Positions 33,999 to 43,649 of a stretch of 64,000 bases of DNA are shown one piece after another (the stretch's first letter is position 1; each line of letters begins with the position of its first letter). The notes beneath the pieces are model-generated. The model had not been told where the DNA came from, did not search any database, and saw only the letters and a program-made list of their open reading frames with translations. The stretch lies in assembly GCF_001618145.1 (NCBI RefSeq), contig NZ_LQNF01000003.1:124001-188000 (forward strand), given 5' to 3'. The stretch comes from Oceanobacillus damuensis. GTDB lineage: Bacteria; Bacillota; Bacilli; Bacillales; Amphibacillaceae. The position numbers were made by a program, and so were the translations under genes.

Positions 33999-35744
33999 AT
34001 GTTATTTACAATTATATCCTGTGCTTTTTTTATGGGATTGGTCGCATGGTATTCGTATGTGAAAACGAAGAATACGGTGAGTGATTCAGATGGGTACTTC
34101 CTGGCGGGTCGCGGATTGACTGGTGGCTTCATTGCTGGATCGCTGGTGCTGACAAATTTGTCCGCAGAGCAATTGGTTGGGTTGAACGGACAGGCATATA
34201 ACGCCAATTTATCCAATATGGCATGGGAAGTAACTGCTGGTTTGTCTGTTATTATTTTGGCTTTAATCTTATTACCGCGCTACCTCGGTGGAGCTTTTAC
34301 GACACTTCCTCAGTTTTTGAGTAACCGATTTGATAATGGGACGCGTACATATGTCGTTATTTTGTTTATGCTTGGGTATGCCTTTGTAACGATACCATCT
34401 GTACTGTATTCAGGTGGAATTGCCGTGCTTCAGCTGTTCAATGTACCGGAGCTTTTGGGGATTTCCCTTGAGCAGGCGCTTTGGATTGTTGTCTGGATTA
34501 TCGGGATCATCGGTGCTGCTTATGCAATTTTCGGCGGTCTGCGGGCGGTCGCTATTTCCGATACATTGAATGGGATTGGTCTTCTTATTGTTGGTCTGCT
34601 CATCCCGATTCTTGGGTTTATTGCCCTTGGGGATGGAAGCATGGTGGAAGGGATGAAAACAATCTCTACAGAAAATCCGGAAAAATTGAATGCGATTGGT
34701 TCAGCGGATGACGCAGTCCCGTTTGGCACGATATTTTCCGGGATGATTTTTATGAATCTCTTTTACTGGGGGACCAATCAGTATGTTATTCAGTGAACCC
34801 TCGGAGCAAAGAGTTTGGCGGAAGGGCAAAAAGGGGTGCTGCTTACAGGATTTCTGAAAATAATGGTTCCGTTCATGATGATGATCCCTGGGGTGATCGC
34901 ATTCCATCTGTATGGGCCTTCCTTGGCAACGATGGACTTAGCCTATCCAACTTTGGTAAATGATCTTTTTCCCGCGTTATTAACGGGTTTTTTCCTTGCT
35001 GTATTGCTAGGTGCAGTATTATCGAGCTTCAATTCATTATTGAACAGTGCCTCTACGATGTTTGCATATGACATATACAAGGCAGCGATTAAAAAGGATG
35101 CTACCGATAGGCAGATGATCCGCGTAAGTCAGTGGTTCGGCACTTGCCTTGCACTCTTTACGTTTTTCATTGCTCCATTGCTTTTACGGGCTCCGGATGG
35201 ATTGTGGAACATCATCAGGGAGTTCACGGGGTTTTTCAATATACCGATCGTAGCTATTGTTCTAGTCGGGATTTTTGCAAAACGGGTACCGCCAATTGGA
35301 CCAAAGATAGTCATTATATTTCATGTGATTACCTATTATATGCTGCTATGGGGATTACCTGCCTTCTTTAATGTGGAGGTGCCAATTAACTTTATTCACA
35401 TCTCTGGAATGTTATTTGTTATTGAAGTAGCTATTATGCTTGTGGCAGGAAAAGTCAAACCATTGCCTAAGGATTTTGTGTTTAAAGCGAATGCAAAAGT
35501 AAATACGACTCCATGGAAATATGCGGTTCCAGTCTCAATACTGCTGTTTGGATTGATGGTGTTTGTGTATATTCTGTTTTCACCGATTGGACTCGCATTT
35601 GCTGACGGTATTGTTTCCCAGTGGTTCTGGCCTGCCAGCATCGCATTGGTGATTGTTACAGCATTGCTTTATTTCCTTGCGTTAAAATTATGGAACCAGA
35701 AACATGCAGTAGCGGAAAACGAACAAGAAAAATTGCAGATTTAA
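33999..35744 (+). pseudogene. Sodium:solute symporter broken by one in-frame TGA
   Basis: The frame encodes an SSS-family transporter (about 581 codons, a normal length) interrupted only by TGA at 34794-34796. Upstream ends ...WGTNQYVIQ; downstream resumes in the same frame with TLGAKSLAEGQKGVLL. SSS proteins normally read Q-R-T-L-G-A here, so the stop replaces an Arg codon, most simply CGA to TGA. Both halves are otherwise intact, with no frameshift, implying a recent mutation, a sequencing error or strain-specific loss. A GGTGGGTG site precedes ATG 33999. The family (YidK/SGLT-like) imports sugars or similar solutes with sodium. Confidence 0.85.
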
Positions 35745-35758
35745 TGCTGCAATACTTA

Positions 35759-35825
35759 TCGACAAATTTCGGGCGGTGCCTGGCACTGTTCGGTTTTCGA
35801 CAAATTTCGGGGAGTGACAGGCACC
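35759..35825 (-). repeat. Dispersed repeat family A, copy 8 (doublet)
   Basis: Reverse-orientation pair: TCGACAAATTTCGGGCGG, TGCCTGGCACTGTTCGG, then TCGACAAATTTCGGGGAG and TGACAGGCACC. The GTGCC end lies 64 bp before the subtilase start. Confidence 0.83.
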
Positions 35826-35889
35826 TTAAAATTTAGTATAGTAGATTAAAAGATTAAAAGATTGAATGATAGAAAAGGAGATTTGATAA

Positions 35890-37938
35890 TTGTCCAGAGT
35901 AGCGTTTAGTCGTCTGATGTGTCTATTTTTTTCTTTATTTGTTCTCATTTCATTTGCCCCTGTAACCTCATATGGTATGGATAGTAATGAGGTTGAGGTG
36001 ATCATAGGGTATGAAAATGAAGCTGGGAAACAGGTAATATTGGAAAAAAGTAGTGAGCTGGATTTTGATTTTAGTCGCATATCCGCTGTTGCCGTAACTA
36101 TTGACCGAAATAATCTAAATGAATTCTATGACAATCCCAATATTACGTACATAGAAAATAATGCAGCTATAAAACTATCAAATACTGCTCAAACAATTAC
36201 AGAAATTTCCGGGACGGATAGCGTAAACGAAACAGAACATTGGAATATACAATCAACTGGTGCCCCATTTGCATGGGCAGAAGGTTTTACCGGTAAGGGA
36301 ATTAATATAGCAATCATTGATACTGGCATCTCCTCACACCCTGATCTGGAAATCGCTGGTGGATATTCAGCGGTTGATTATACAACAGAATGGACGGATG
36401 ATAATGGCCATGGGACACATGTGGCTGGCGTTATCGGTTCAAAGCGGGATGATATTGGTGTTGTTGGTATTGCCCCAGAATCCAGCCTTTATGCTGTCAA
36501 GGCACTGGATGCTGATGGTAAAGGTGGGATATTCAATGTAGTGGATGCTATTGAATGGTCCATTGAAAACAACATGGATATTATTAATCTTTCCTTAGGT
36601 TATGAAAAGGATAGCGAAGACAGCGAAGCATTGCGAAATATGCTGGATGAGGCGTATGACTCTGGAATACTTGTCGTTGGAGCAAGTGGCAATGATGGAA
36701 ACAGTGTCACCTATCCGGCCAAGTATGATAGTGTTATCGGGGTTTCCGCTGTAGATGGACGTTTGAACATTGCCGGATTTTCTTCAACTGGGGCGGAAGT
36801 GGAATTTTCCGCACCTGGATTCAATATTATCAGCACTTATTTGAATGATTCATATGGGATGGGAAGCGGTACATCACAGGCATCACCGCATGTGAGCGGA
36901 ATGCTCGCCATATTGAAGCAAAAGTTTCCCCAGATGACAAATGGTGAACTCCGGGAAGAACTAATTAACCATACTGAAGATTTAGGAGAGCCAGGAAGAG
37001 ATCCACTTTACGGCCATGGATTTATTACCTACACTCCTGATGATCAAATTGCTCCCGGAGAAGTTGCAGACATTAAAGTGAATGAATCAACTGCTGATTC
37101 TCTTTCAATAGGGTGGAAAAACCCGGAAGATGAGGATTTTTCTTCGGTCGCCATCTACTGGGATGATTCCTATCTAACAACTGTTGATAAGGATGAAGAA
37201 GCTGTTTATTTCGTGGAGGGATTGGAAGCTGATACGGAATATACCTTTACTTTTTATACCGAGGACATTTTCGGAAACCAATCTGAAGGTATATCCTTTA
37301 CGGCACGTACAGTAGCTGAGGAACCCGAAGGAAATAATGAAGAAGTTACCATTAAAGAAAAAGACGATGAAGCAACGTTGGATAACGAACAAGATGAAAA
37401 GAAACAGAACAGCACTAGTGATTCTGATAATGAGCAAGTGGCCGTGACACCTGTAACAGATAAACCTAAGGAGGAGCAATTGAGCTCCGTTAAGGGAAAA
37501 CACAGTTCCGAGAAAGAGGAGCAGCCCGCCGTATCAGACACAGTCGATGATTCAAAAGGTACCGATGGTGAACAAGGGGTTATTTCAGAAGATAATGAGG
37601 TTACTGAAGAGTCTCCTTCCAAAAGACCAGCTGCAGAAAAAGCATCACAAACGAGTGGCCGAGGAAATGCTAACCCAGTTGATTCAGATAAAATCAGATC
37701 TTCGCTTAATTCAGGGAAAAATAAGGAAGACGTTAGTGACTCGGAACAGAACGAAGCGGAAGAAAAAGAACAATTCGAGCTGACTCAACAGGCTGATGAA
37801 GGATCAGATGAAGAAAAAGACGAAGAAAATACAGAAGAAAAAGAGAGCGAAAGCAAAAACATTTTTACGCGTTTCTTCAACTTTATCGGAAACTTATTTG
37901 TAACAATAATTGACTGGCTAGGCAGCCTATTTAGTTAG
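35890..37938 (+). CDS. Secreted subtilisin-like protease with FN3 domain and acidic tail
   Basis: A 682-residue S8 protease starting at TTG 35890, eight bases after AAAAGGAG. Signal peptide about 1-29, I9-like propeptide about 35-97, catalytic domain about 120-385 with Asp144 (AIIDTG), His174 (NGHGTHVAG), oxyanion Asn268 and Ser329 (GTSQASPH). A fibronectin type III domain follows (about 393-478), then ~180 residues dominated by Glu, Asp, Lys and Ser, and a hydrophobic/amphipathic C-terminus (FTRFFNFIGNLFVTIIDWLG). There is no LPxTG. The acidic linker is typical of salt-adapted secreted proteins. The TAG stop is fused to repeat A9. Confidence 0.9.
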   Translation: MSRVAFSRLMCLFFSLFVLISFAPVTSYGMDSNEVEVIIGYENEAGKQVILEKSSELDFDFSRISAVAVTIDRNNLNEFYDNPNITYIENNAAIKLSNTAQTITEISGTDSVNETEHWNIQSTGAPFAWAEGFTGKGINIAIIDTGISSHPDLEIAGGYSAVDYTTEWTDDNGHGTHVAGVIGSKRDDIGVVGIAPESSLYAVKALDADGKGGIFNVVDAIEWSIENNMDIINLSLGYEKDSEDSEALRNMLDEAYDSGILVVGASGNDGNSVTYPAKYDSVIGVSAVDGRLNIAGFSSTGAEVEFSAPGFNIISTYLNDSYGMGSGTSQASPHVSGMLAILKQKFPQMTNGELREELINHTEDLGEPGRDPLYGHGFITYTPDDQIAPGEVADIKVNESTADSLSIGWKNPEDEDFSSVAIYWDDSYLTTVDKDEEAVYFVEGLEADTEYTFTFYTEDIFGNQSEGISFTARTVAEEPEGNNEEVTIKEKDDEATLDNEQDEKKQNSTSDSDNEQVAVTPVTDKPKEEQLSSVKGKHSSEKEEQPAVSDTVDDSKGTDGEQGVISEDNEVTEESPSKRPAAEKASQTSGRGNANPVDSDKIRSSLNSGKNKEDVSDSEQNEAEEKEQFELTQQADEGSDEEKDEENTEEKESESKNIFTRFFNFIGNLFVTIIDWLGSLFS

Positions 37939-37967
37939 GTGCCTGTCACTCCCCGAATTTTGTCGAA
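37938..37967 (+). repeat. Dispersed repeat family A, copy 9
   Basis: GGTGCCTGTCACTCCCCG then AATTTTGTCGAA; its first base is the last base of the subtilase stop. Confidence 0.87.
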
Positions 37968-37969
37968 TA

Positions 37970-38022
37970 AAAAGGCTGCAAGAATTAATGTTTAGTATGG
38001 ACATTAAGCAGGGCAGCCTTTT
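37970..38022 (+). terminator. Terminator after subtilase gene
   Basis: AAAAGGCTGC pairs with GCAGCCTTTT, with an inner TTAATGT/ACATTAA arm. Confidence 0.78.
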
Positions 38023-38062
38023 AATATGTATATTAAAGATATGCAGTATTTCGGTGCTGTAA

Positions 38063-38101
38063 TCGACAATTTATGACAAAAACCGGGAAGTGACAGGCAC
38101 C
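38063..38101 (-). repeat. Dispersed repeat family A, copy 10
   Basis: Reverse orientation, AACCGGGAAGTGACAGGCAC then C; the GTGCC end is 13 bp before the purU start, so it forms part of the purU leader. Confidence 0.84.
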
Positions 38102-38114
38102 ATCCTGGAAAGAA

Positions 38115-39029
38115 ATGGGGAATATGATGATGAACAGTTACTCTGAAGGAAAAATAAAAGCATATCAAGATAAAAATGAAAACCGTGCTCGTTTTTTAAT
38201 CAAGTGTCCAGACCAGCCGGGAATTGTAGCGGCAGTGTCTCAATTTCTATATGAACACGACGCAAACATTGTAGCTTCCAATCAATATACAATAGACCCT
38301 GACGGTGGGGAATTTTTCATGCGGGTTGAGTTTGACTGTCCGAACCTTAAAAGTCGGAAAGAAAAGCTGGAAGAGTCATTTATTCCACTGGCAGAGAATT
38401 TCCATATGGACTGGAAAATCATGTATGTGAGTGAACTTAAAAATATGGCGATCTTTGTTTCGAAAGAACCACACTGCTTGCTCGAGCTTCTTTGGGAATG
38501 GCAAAGCGGCGATCTCATGGCAAATATTTCTCTTGTCATCAGCAATCATGAAACATCAAGAGAAATGGTAGAATCACTGGGTATCCCGTACTATTATATC
38601 CCTGCAAACAAGGAAATACGCAAGCAAGTTGAAGATAAACAGAAAGAGCTGCTCAAGCAATATGATGTGGACCTGATTGTGCTTGCGCGCTACATGCAGA
38701 TTCTCACGAATGATTTTGTCCGGGGGTACGAAAACCGGATAATCAACATCCACCATTCATTCCTGCCAGCTTTTATTGGAGCAAAGCCATATGAGCGCGC
38801 ATACCAGCGCGGGGTAAAGATGATCGGGGCAACTTCCCATTATGTAACGAGTGACCTGGACGAGGGTCCGATCATTGAGCAGAATATCGGCAGGGTCGAC
38901 CACCGTGATAATGAGGAAGATATGAAAAAAATTGGCCAGTCCATCGAGCGGAGTGTGCTTGCTCGGGCAGTAAAATGGCATTTGGAAGACAGGGTCATTG
39001 TGCATCAGAATAAGACGATCGTTTTTTAA
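38115..39029 (+). CDS. purU: Formyltetrahydrofolate deformylase
   Basis: A 304-residue enzyme releasing formate from 10-formyl-tetrahydrofolate, balancing one-carbon pools. An N-terminal ACT domain (FLIKCPDQPGIVAAVSQFLY, about 20-40) is followed by the formyltransferase-fold hydrolase with LVISNHE, LARYMQIL, INIHHSFLPAFIGAKPY and ATSHYVTSDLDEGPIIEQ; the Asn/His/Asp catalytic set is present. The exact start is uncertain: ATG 38115 and three further ATGs from 38124 are possible, and none has a strong ribosome site. Terminated by a strong hairpin. Confidence 0.92.
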   Translation: MGNMMMNSYSEGKIKAYQDKNENRARFLIKCPDQPGIVAAVSQFLYEHDANIVASNQYTIDPDGGEFFMRVEFDCPNLKSRKEKLEESFIPLAENFHMDWKIMYVSELKNMAIFVSKEPHCLLELLWEWQSGDLMANISLVISNHETSREMVESLGIPYYYIPANKEIRKQVEDKQKELLKQYDVDLIVLARYMQILTNDFVRGYENRIINIHHSFLPAFIGAKPYERAYQRGVKMIGATSHYVTSDLDEGPIIEQNIGRVDHRDNEEDMKKIGQSIERSVLARAVKWHLEDRVIVHQNKTIVF

Positions 39030-39047
39030 AAGAAAAAATAGTAGATG

Positions 39048-39099
39048 CTCCCCATCAGACAGCAAGATATTTTTTATTGCTGTCTGATGGGGAGTTTTT
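39048..39099 (+). terminator. Strong terminator after purU
   Basis: CTCCCCATCAGACAGCAA pairs with TTGCTGTCTGATGGGGAG, an 18-bp stem, followed by TTTTT. The rest of the gap to 39406 is AT-rich promoter region. Confidence 0.9.
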
Positions 39100-39315
39100 G
39101 CATTCTTATGGAATAATTGTTAATACGTTTGAAAACTGCAAAAAATAGCATTAAACATAGTAGATTCCCTCTAATATTTAGACATAACACCCTTTTTACT
39201 AGATACCGAAAACATAATCCCCTATCATTCGCAGCAATCTGTTTTAACCTAATAGGTAAATAGAATCAGAGATAATCACGAATATAGTTCCAAATGATTA
39301 TTTTAGAATAATAGA

Positions 39316-39344
39316 TTGTTATTACAATTTTTATACTATAAAAT
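39316..39344 (+). promoter_or_regulatory. Promoter candidate for the gamma-glutamyltransferase gene
   Basis: TTGTTA (39316-39321), 17-bp spacer, TAAAAT (39339-39344), 62 bp before the start codon. Confidence 0.5.
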
Positions 39345-39406
39345 CGATTACAATAATTGAAATAACTTATATAGTTATTTTACAAAACTATCAAGGGGGA
39401 AAGTTG

Positions 39407-42400
39407 ATGTACAAAAGTAAATACAAGCAAGCAGTATGTATTCTATTTAGTGTTTTGCTAGTTTTGACACCTTTTGCCAATGTACAGGCTGAGGGGTTTG
39501 ATTATGATGAGAATTTTGTAAACTCTTACTATGAGCAGGAGCCAAGTGCAATAGGGAATGGGGGAGCAGTAGCAACAGAGCATCCGCTAGCATCAGAGGC
39601 GGCCATTGAAATTATGGAAAAGGGAGGAAATGCGATTGATGCTGCCATTGCTGCTGCAGCTGTGCAAAATTTAACACGACCGTTTTCAGGTGGAATTGGT
39701 GGTGGGGGAATGATGAACATTTACTTTGCAGAGGATGAAGAGAATGTAACACTTACCCATCGTTCTATGTCTCCCGCTTCGTTTGATATAGAATCGTTTG
39801 AGGACGAGAACGGAGATATCTACCCAAGTGACGTACGTATAAATGGAGGCAGATCTGTAGGAGTCCCTGGTACCGTATTAGCATGGGAAGAAGCCTTAGA
39901 TAACTATGGAACGATGACATTAGCAGAGGTTCTTCAGCCGGCTATTACATCAGCTAAAGAGGGATTTGTCATTGATGATAACTTTGTCAGAGAAGTTACT
40001 GAAAATGCAGATCGTTTCCGTTTGTTTGAATCGACATCCGAGATTTTCTTGACGGAAAATGGGGAAATTCCCGAGGCTGGCAGTATATTAAAAAATCCCG
40101 ATTTAGCATATGCATTTGAGCTGATAGCTGAGCATGGAAGTGAGGTTTTTTATAATGGCGAGATTGGAGAGGCCATAATAGGGGCGGTAAATAATCCGCC
40201 AACAGTTGATAATCCTGGTGCTGAGGTTTTAGCAGGAGAAATGACAATGGCAGATTTTGCCGCTTATGAGGTGGTTACTGGAGAACCAATCACGACGACG
40301 TACAGGGGATATGATTTTTACGGAATGCCTCCTGTGTCCAGTGGTGGCCTTTTAATTGGAGAAATACTTAATATTCTTGAGGCCTATGATCTCAGCAGTA
40401 TGTCAGATACGGAATTTTATCATCATTTTATTGAAGCTTCCCGTCTGGGATTTGCTGATCGCGGTGCCTATCATGCGGACCCAGAACATATTGATGTACC
40501 AGTTAATGGATTGATTTCAAAACAGTTTGCTGCAGATCGTCGTCAGCATATAAATGATACGGCAGCCGTCGGAAAAATTGCTCCTGGGGATGCTTGGAAG
40601 TATGAAGAAGACCCCAATCGTGATCCTGATCCATTACCGGAGCTCGAAGCGAATTTCTCTTATGATTTTGCCGGAGATCAAGGGGATGCATGGGATAGTG
40701 ACACGTTTTTTGTAGATACATCTTATGATACGACATTCGAGCTTGATGGAGAGGGGTTTGCTAACCTTCATATAGGAGATCGCAGAAATTCAGCCGGTCG
40801 TGCAACAGCTCAAATGGAATGGTCGGAAAATCAGGAATTATTAGTACCGTTTCGAATTAATGATCCTGGTCCAAATCGGTACATGCGTTTTTGGTTACGT
40901 GCTGATGGCTTTAATTTAAGCTCGAGTCCACATAACGGGTATGGGGTGGAAATCCGCTCTGGTTACAATGATATCCGATTGATTAATAGAGCTGATGGTG
41001 AAGGTGGAGCCTTCGCCCAATTCGATCATGATTTGACAGACGAATTACAATGGCTGCGATTTAAAGTTGTAGACAATCAACTATCTGTAAAAGTATGGAA
41101 GGACGGTACTGAGGAGCCAGAGAACTGGAATCTGGTTGTCGAGGATGATTCTGTTACAGATCCAGGAAGATTATTGATCAGTACAATTGAATTCGAAGAC
41201 ACAAACGGTGGTGGATCCTTCAGTATAGGACCACTTCAAGTGGAAGAAACGGACGAACGAAGCCCTGATTTAGAACCTGGATTTGAATACGACTTTTCCG
41301 GGGCTGAAGGTGATGGATGGGATAATGGTAAATTTTCCACTGAGACCGAGGATGGTGCCGTAGTCGATCTTGATGGGGAAGGATTTGGCCGTGTTGAACT
41401 TGCTGATCAGGATAGATCATCAGCAAGAATGTCAGCGCTAATGAAGCCAGCTGAAAATCAGGAATTGCTTGTCCCGTTCAGTATGGACCCAGGTAATAGC
41501 AGGGATCTGCGTTTCTGGTTGCGTTCAGACAATTTCACGAACCTTCAGAGTCCGAGTAATGGATATGGTGTGGATATTCGATCAGCATGGAACAGTATTC
41601 GGCTCGTGAAAACTGTAGATGGTTCACTTCAAGAGATTGGGCGATTCAATCATACAGTTACAGATGAACTGCAATGGCTGCGATTTAAAGTTGTGGATGA
41701 GCAATTGTCTGTAAAGGTCTGGAAAGGTGGGGAGGACGAACCTGACGACTGGAACTTGATTGCTGCAGATGATTCGGTTTCTTCTCCTGGAAAATTACTG
41801 ATCAGTGCCCGGGAGTATAGGGATGGAGAGGGTGCAGGCGGATTTAAGATAGGATCCATCTCAGTAGAGGAAACGGATGAACAAACCTATACAGAACAAG
41901 GGTTTTCCCATCAATTTACCGGTGATGCCGGTGACCCATGGGATGAAAGCAAGTTTACACTTTATACTAGAAATTCCATTATGGACCAAAGTGGAGATGG
42001 TTATGGACGCATTGAGATACCAGAAAATACGTCTTACGGAACTGCAGTTGCCAATATGAGTGCAGCTGAAAATACAGAAATGCTGGTTCCATACCAATTT
42101 ACAGATATGGATGAAGGTTCCAATCCACATCTTAGATTCTGGCTGCGTGCAGACTACCCTTCTCCGACTGTTTCACCATACAATGGTTACGGGGTTGATA
42201 TCAGACCGTCAGAGGACCGAATTCGCCTGGTCAAAGCAGTGAATGGCGATAACACATGGTACCATGACATTGCATATGAATTTACAGATGAAGAACAGAT
42301 GCTGCGGTTTAAGGTTGAAAATAACCAAATTTATGTCAAAGTATGGAATGGAAATGATGAAGAACCTAGTGAGTGGAGCTTTGTGACAGAGGATGATTCA

Positions 42401-43420
42401 GTTAGCACATCCGGAAGCCTGATGATCGGTGCGTATGAGTTCGGAACAGATGGTGCTGGAATTCATATTGGTGATATTCAAGTTGAGGATTTGGAAGCTT
42501 CCACGGTTGATAGCATGCAAACAGAATCTCAAGAAAATGAGCAAGATGAAACGGAAGAAAATTCTGATGAAGAAAAGAAGAATAGTGAAACAATTAATTT
42601 AACCGTAGCAGATTCGTATGGAAATGTTGTTGCATATACGAATACCATTGTCTCTATCGGTGGAAACGGTATGGTGGTTCCCGGGTATGGATTTTTACTG
42701 AATGATGTTTTGGCTAATCGGACCCGTTCTTTTGCCGCGGAAGGAGAGCCTAATAGTGCCGCTCCACATATGAAACCGTTAAGCACGATGGCTCCTACGA
42801 TTATTATGCAGGATGGCGAACCTGTCTTTGCGGGTGGTGCTCCTGGCAGCCTTACCATTATTTCAACCGTAACACAAATTATTTTAGCTTATCTTGATCG
42901 TGGTGTGGAATTGCCGGATGCAGTTGAAATGGCCAGGCTGTCACAACAGAATAAAATATCTGGCAGAACAATTATTGAAAAACAATTTACAGAGACAGAA
43001 GAATATGAGGAGTTAAAAGCTCTGGGGCATAAATTTGAAGTTTCTGATCTTACTCAAGGTATAGGGTCATTTAACGGAATAGGATTTATGCCGGATGGTA
43101 ATAAGCAGCCTGTTGCAGAAGCGGTTCGCAGGGGTGGCGGAAGTGCCATGGCGTATGATATAAATCTGGAACAAATGAATAATCTGTTGGAGCATTATAT
43201 AGAAACAGCTGAAGTTAACGATCCGCTTAAAAGTCAGTTAACTACCAGCTTAAATCAAGTAGAACACCATGACGACAAAGGTCAAATGGAACAGTCAATA
43301 AAGAAGATGGAAGACTTTTTGAAGAAAATAAATAACAACGAATTGGAAAATCATATTTCACAAGATGCCAAAAATGCACTAATTAGTCACGCAGAGACTT
43401 TGATTGGGCAATGGAAGTAA
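39407..43420 (+). CDS. Secreted gamma-glutamyltransferase with three inserted lectin-like repeats
   Basis: A 1337-residue exported Ntn-hydrolase, more than twice the usual ~580. Signal peptide about 1-28. The large-subunit part (about 30-410) has GGAVATEHPLASEAA, GGNAIDAAIA and FSGGIGGGG. Then come three homologous ~207-residue units starting near 413, 622 and 829; each contains NGYGV(D/E)IR and LRFKV...VKVW, a LamG/concanavalin-like beta-sandwich pattern. An acidic linker leads to Thr1062 in SETINLTVAD, the expected autocleavage and catalytic threonine, and the small subunit (PLSTMAPTII, GGAPGS) follows, with a helical tail of ~90 residues. ATG 39407 follows AAGGGGGAAAG. It would degrade glutathione or polyglutamate outside the cell. 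Confidence 0.88.
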   Translation: MYKSKYKQAVCILFSVLLVLTPFANVQAEGFDYDENFVNSYYEQEPSAIGNGGAVATEHPLASEAAIEIMEKGGNAIDAAIAAAAVQNLTRPFSGGIGGGGMMNIYFAEDEENVTLTHRSMSPASFDIESFEDENGDIYPSDVRINGGRSVGVPGTVLAWEEALDNYGTMTLAEVLQPAITSAKEGFVIDDNFVREVTENADRFRLFESTSEIFLTENGEIPEAGSILKNPDLAYAFELIAEHGSEVFYNGEIGEAIIGAVNNPPTVDNPGAEVLAGEMTMADFAAYEVVTGEPITTTYRGYDFYGMPPVSSGGLLIGEILNILEAYDLSSMSDTEFYHHFIEASRLGFADRGAYHADPEHIDVPVNGLISKQFAADRRQHINDTAAVGKIAPGDAWKYEEDPNRDPDPLPELEANFSYDFAGDQGDAWDSDTFFVDTSYDTTFELDGEGFANLHIGDRRNSAGRATAQMEWSENQELLVPFRINDPGPNRYMRFWLRADGFNLSSSPHNGYGVEIRSGYNDIRLINRADGEGGAFAQFDHDLTDELQWLRFKVVDNQLSVKVWKDGTEEPENWNLVVEDDSVTDPGRLLISTIEFEDTNGGGSFSIGPLQVEETDERSPDLEPGFEYDFSGAEGDGWDNGKFSTETEDGAVVDLDGEGFGRVELADQDRSSARMSALMKPAENQELLVPFSMDPGNSRDLRFWLRSDNFTNLQSPSNGYGVDIRSAWNSIRLVKTVDGSLQEIGRFNHTVTDELQWLRFKVVDEQLSVKVWKGGEDEPDDWNLIAADDSVSSPGKLLISAREYRDGEGAGGFKIGSISVEETDEQTYTEQGFSHQFTGDAGDPWDESKFTLYTRNSIMDQSGDGYGRIEIPENTSYGTAVANMSAAENTEMLVPYQFTDMDEGSNPHLRFWLRADYPSPTVSPYNGYGVDIRPSEDRIRLVKAVNGDNTWYHDIAYEFTDEEQMLRFKVENNQIYVKVWNGNDEEPSEWSFVTEDDSVSTSGSLMIGAYEFGTDGAGIHIGDIQVEDLEASTVDSMQTESQENEQDETEENSDEEKKNSETINLTVADSYGNVVAYTNTIVSIGGNGMVVPGYGFLLNDVLANRTRSFAAEGEPNSAAPHMKPLSTMAPTIIMQDGEPVFAGGAPGSLTIISTVTQIILAYLDRGVELPDAVEMARLSQQNKISGRTIIEKQFTETEEYEELKALGHKFEVSDLTQGIGSFNGIGFMPDGNKQPVAEAVRRGGGSAMAYDINLEQMNNLLEHYIETAEVNDPLKSQLTTSLNQVEHHDDKGQMEQSIKKMEDFLKKINNNELENHISQDAKNALISHAETLIGQWK
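40640..42500 (+). repeat. Three tandem coding repeats inside the transferase gene
   Basis: Units of about 627, 621 and 610 bp (near 40640, 41270 and 41891) encode similar beta-rich domains. Each unit keeps the ELQWLRFKVV / EQMLRFKVEN, VKVWKDG/VKVWKGG/VKVWNGN and ISxxEF/E-Y blocks. Units 1 and 2 are closer to each other than to unit 3, suggesting stepwise duplication. Confidence 0.85.
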
Positions 43421-43454
43421 TGAATTGTGCTTGAGAAAAGCAGAACTATTTTAA

Positions 43455-43587
43455 GAGGCTGGGCCATAAGTAAAAGTCCCATTACAAAAGACAGATGATT
43501 GCAAGATAAATAATTTTATAAAGAAGAAAAAACCCGAACTAATTCGAATTCTAACTAAAGAATTCTGAATCAAAGTTCGGGTTTTTC
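43455..43587 (+). repeat. Dispersed hairpin element, family B copy 2 (acts as terminator)
   Basis: Begins GAGGCTGGGCCATAAGTAAA, continues through GATGATTGCAAGAT and ends in a long hairpin AACCCGAACT...AGTTCGGGTT with inner GAATTC arms and a T run. It matches 13225-13355 in reverse along its whole length. It can terminate the transferase transcript. Confidence 0.7.
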
Positions 43588-43649
43588 TTTAAATAAACCA
43601 ATTTTATCCAAGGATCTATTATGTTTTCTAGCAGTTAAGAAAAGCTGTC

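Noticed and set aside
34794-34796. TGA as selenocysteine or programmed readthrough
   Set aside because: The family has Arg at this position, not Cys/Sec, and no structured element was seen after the codon.
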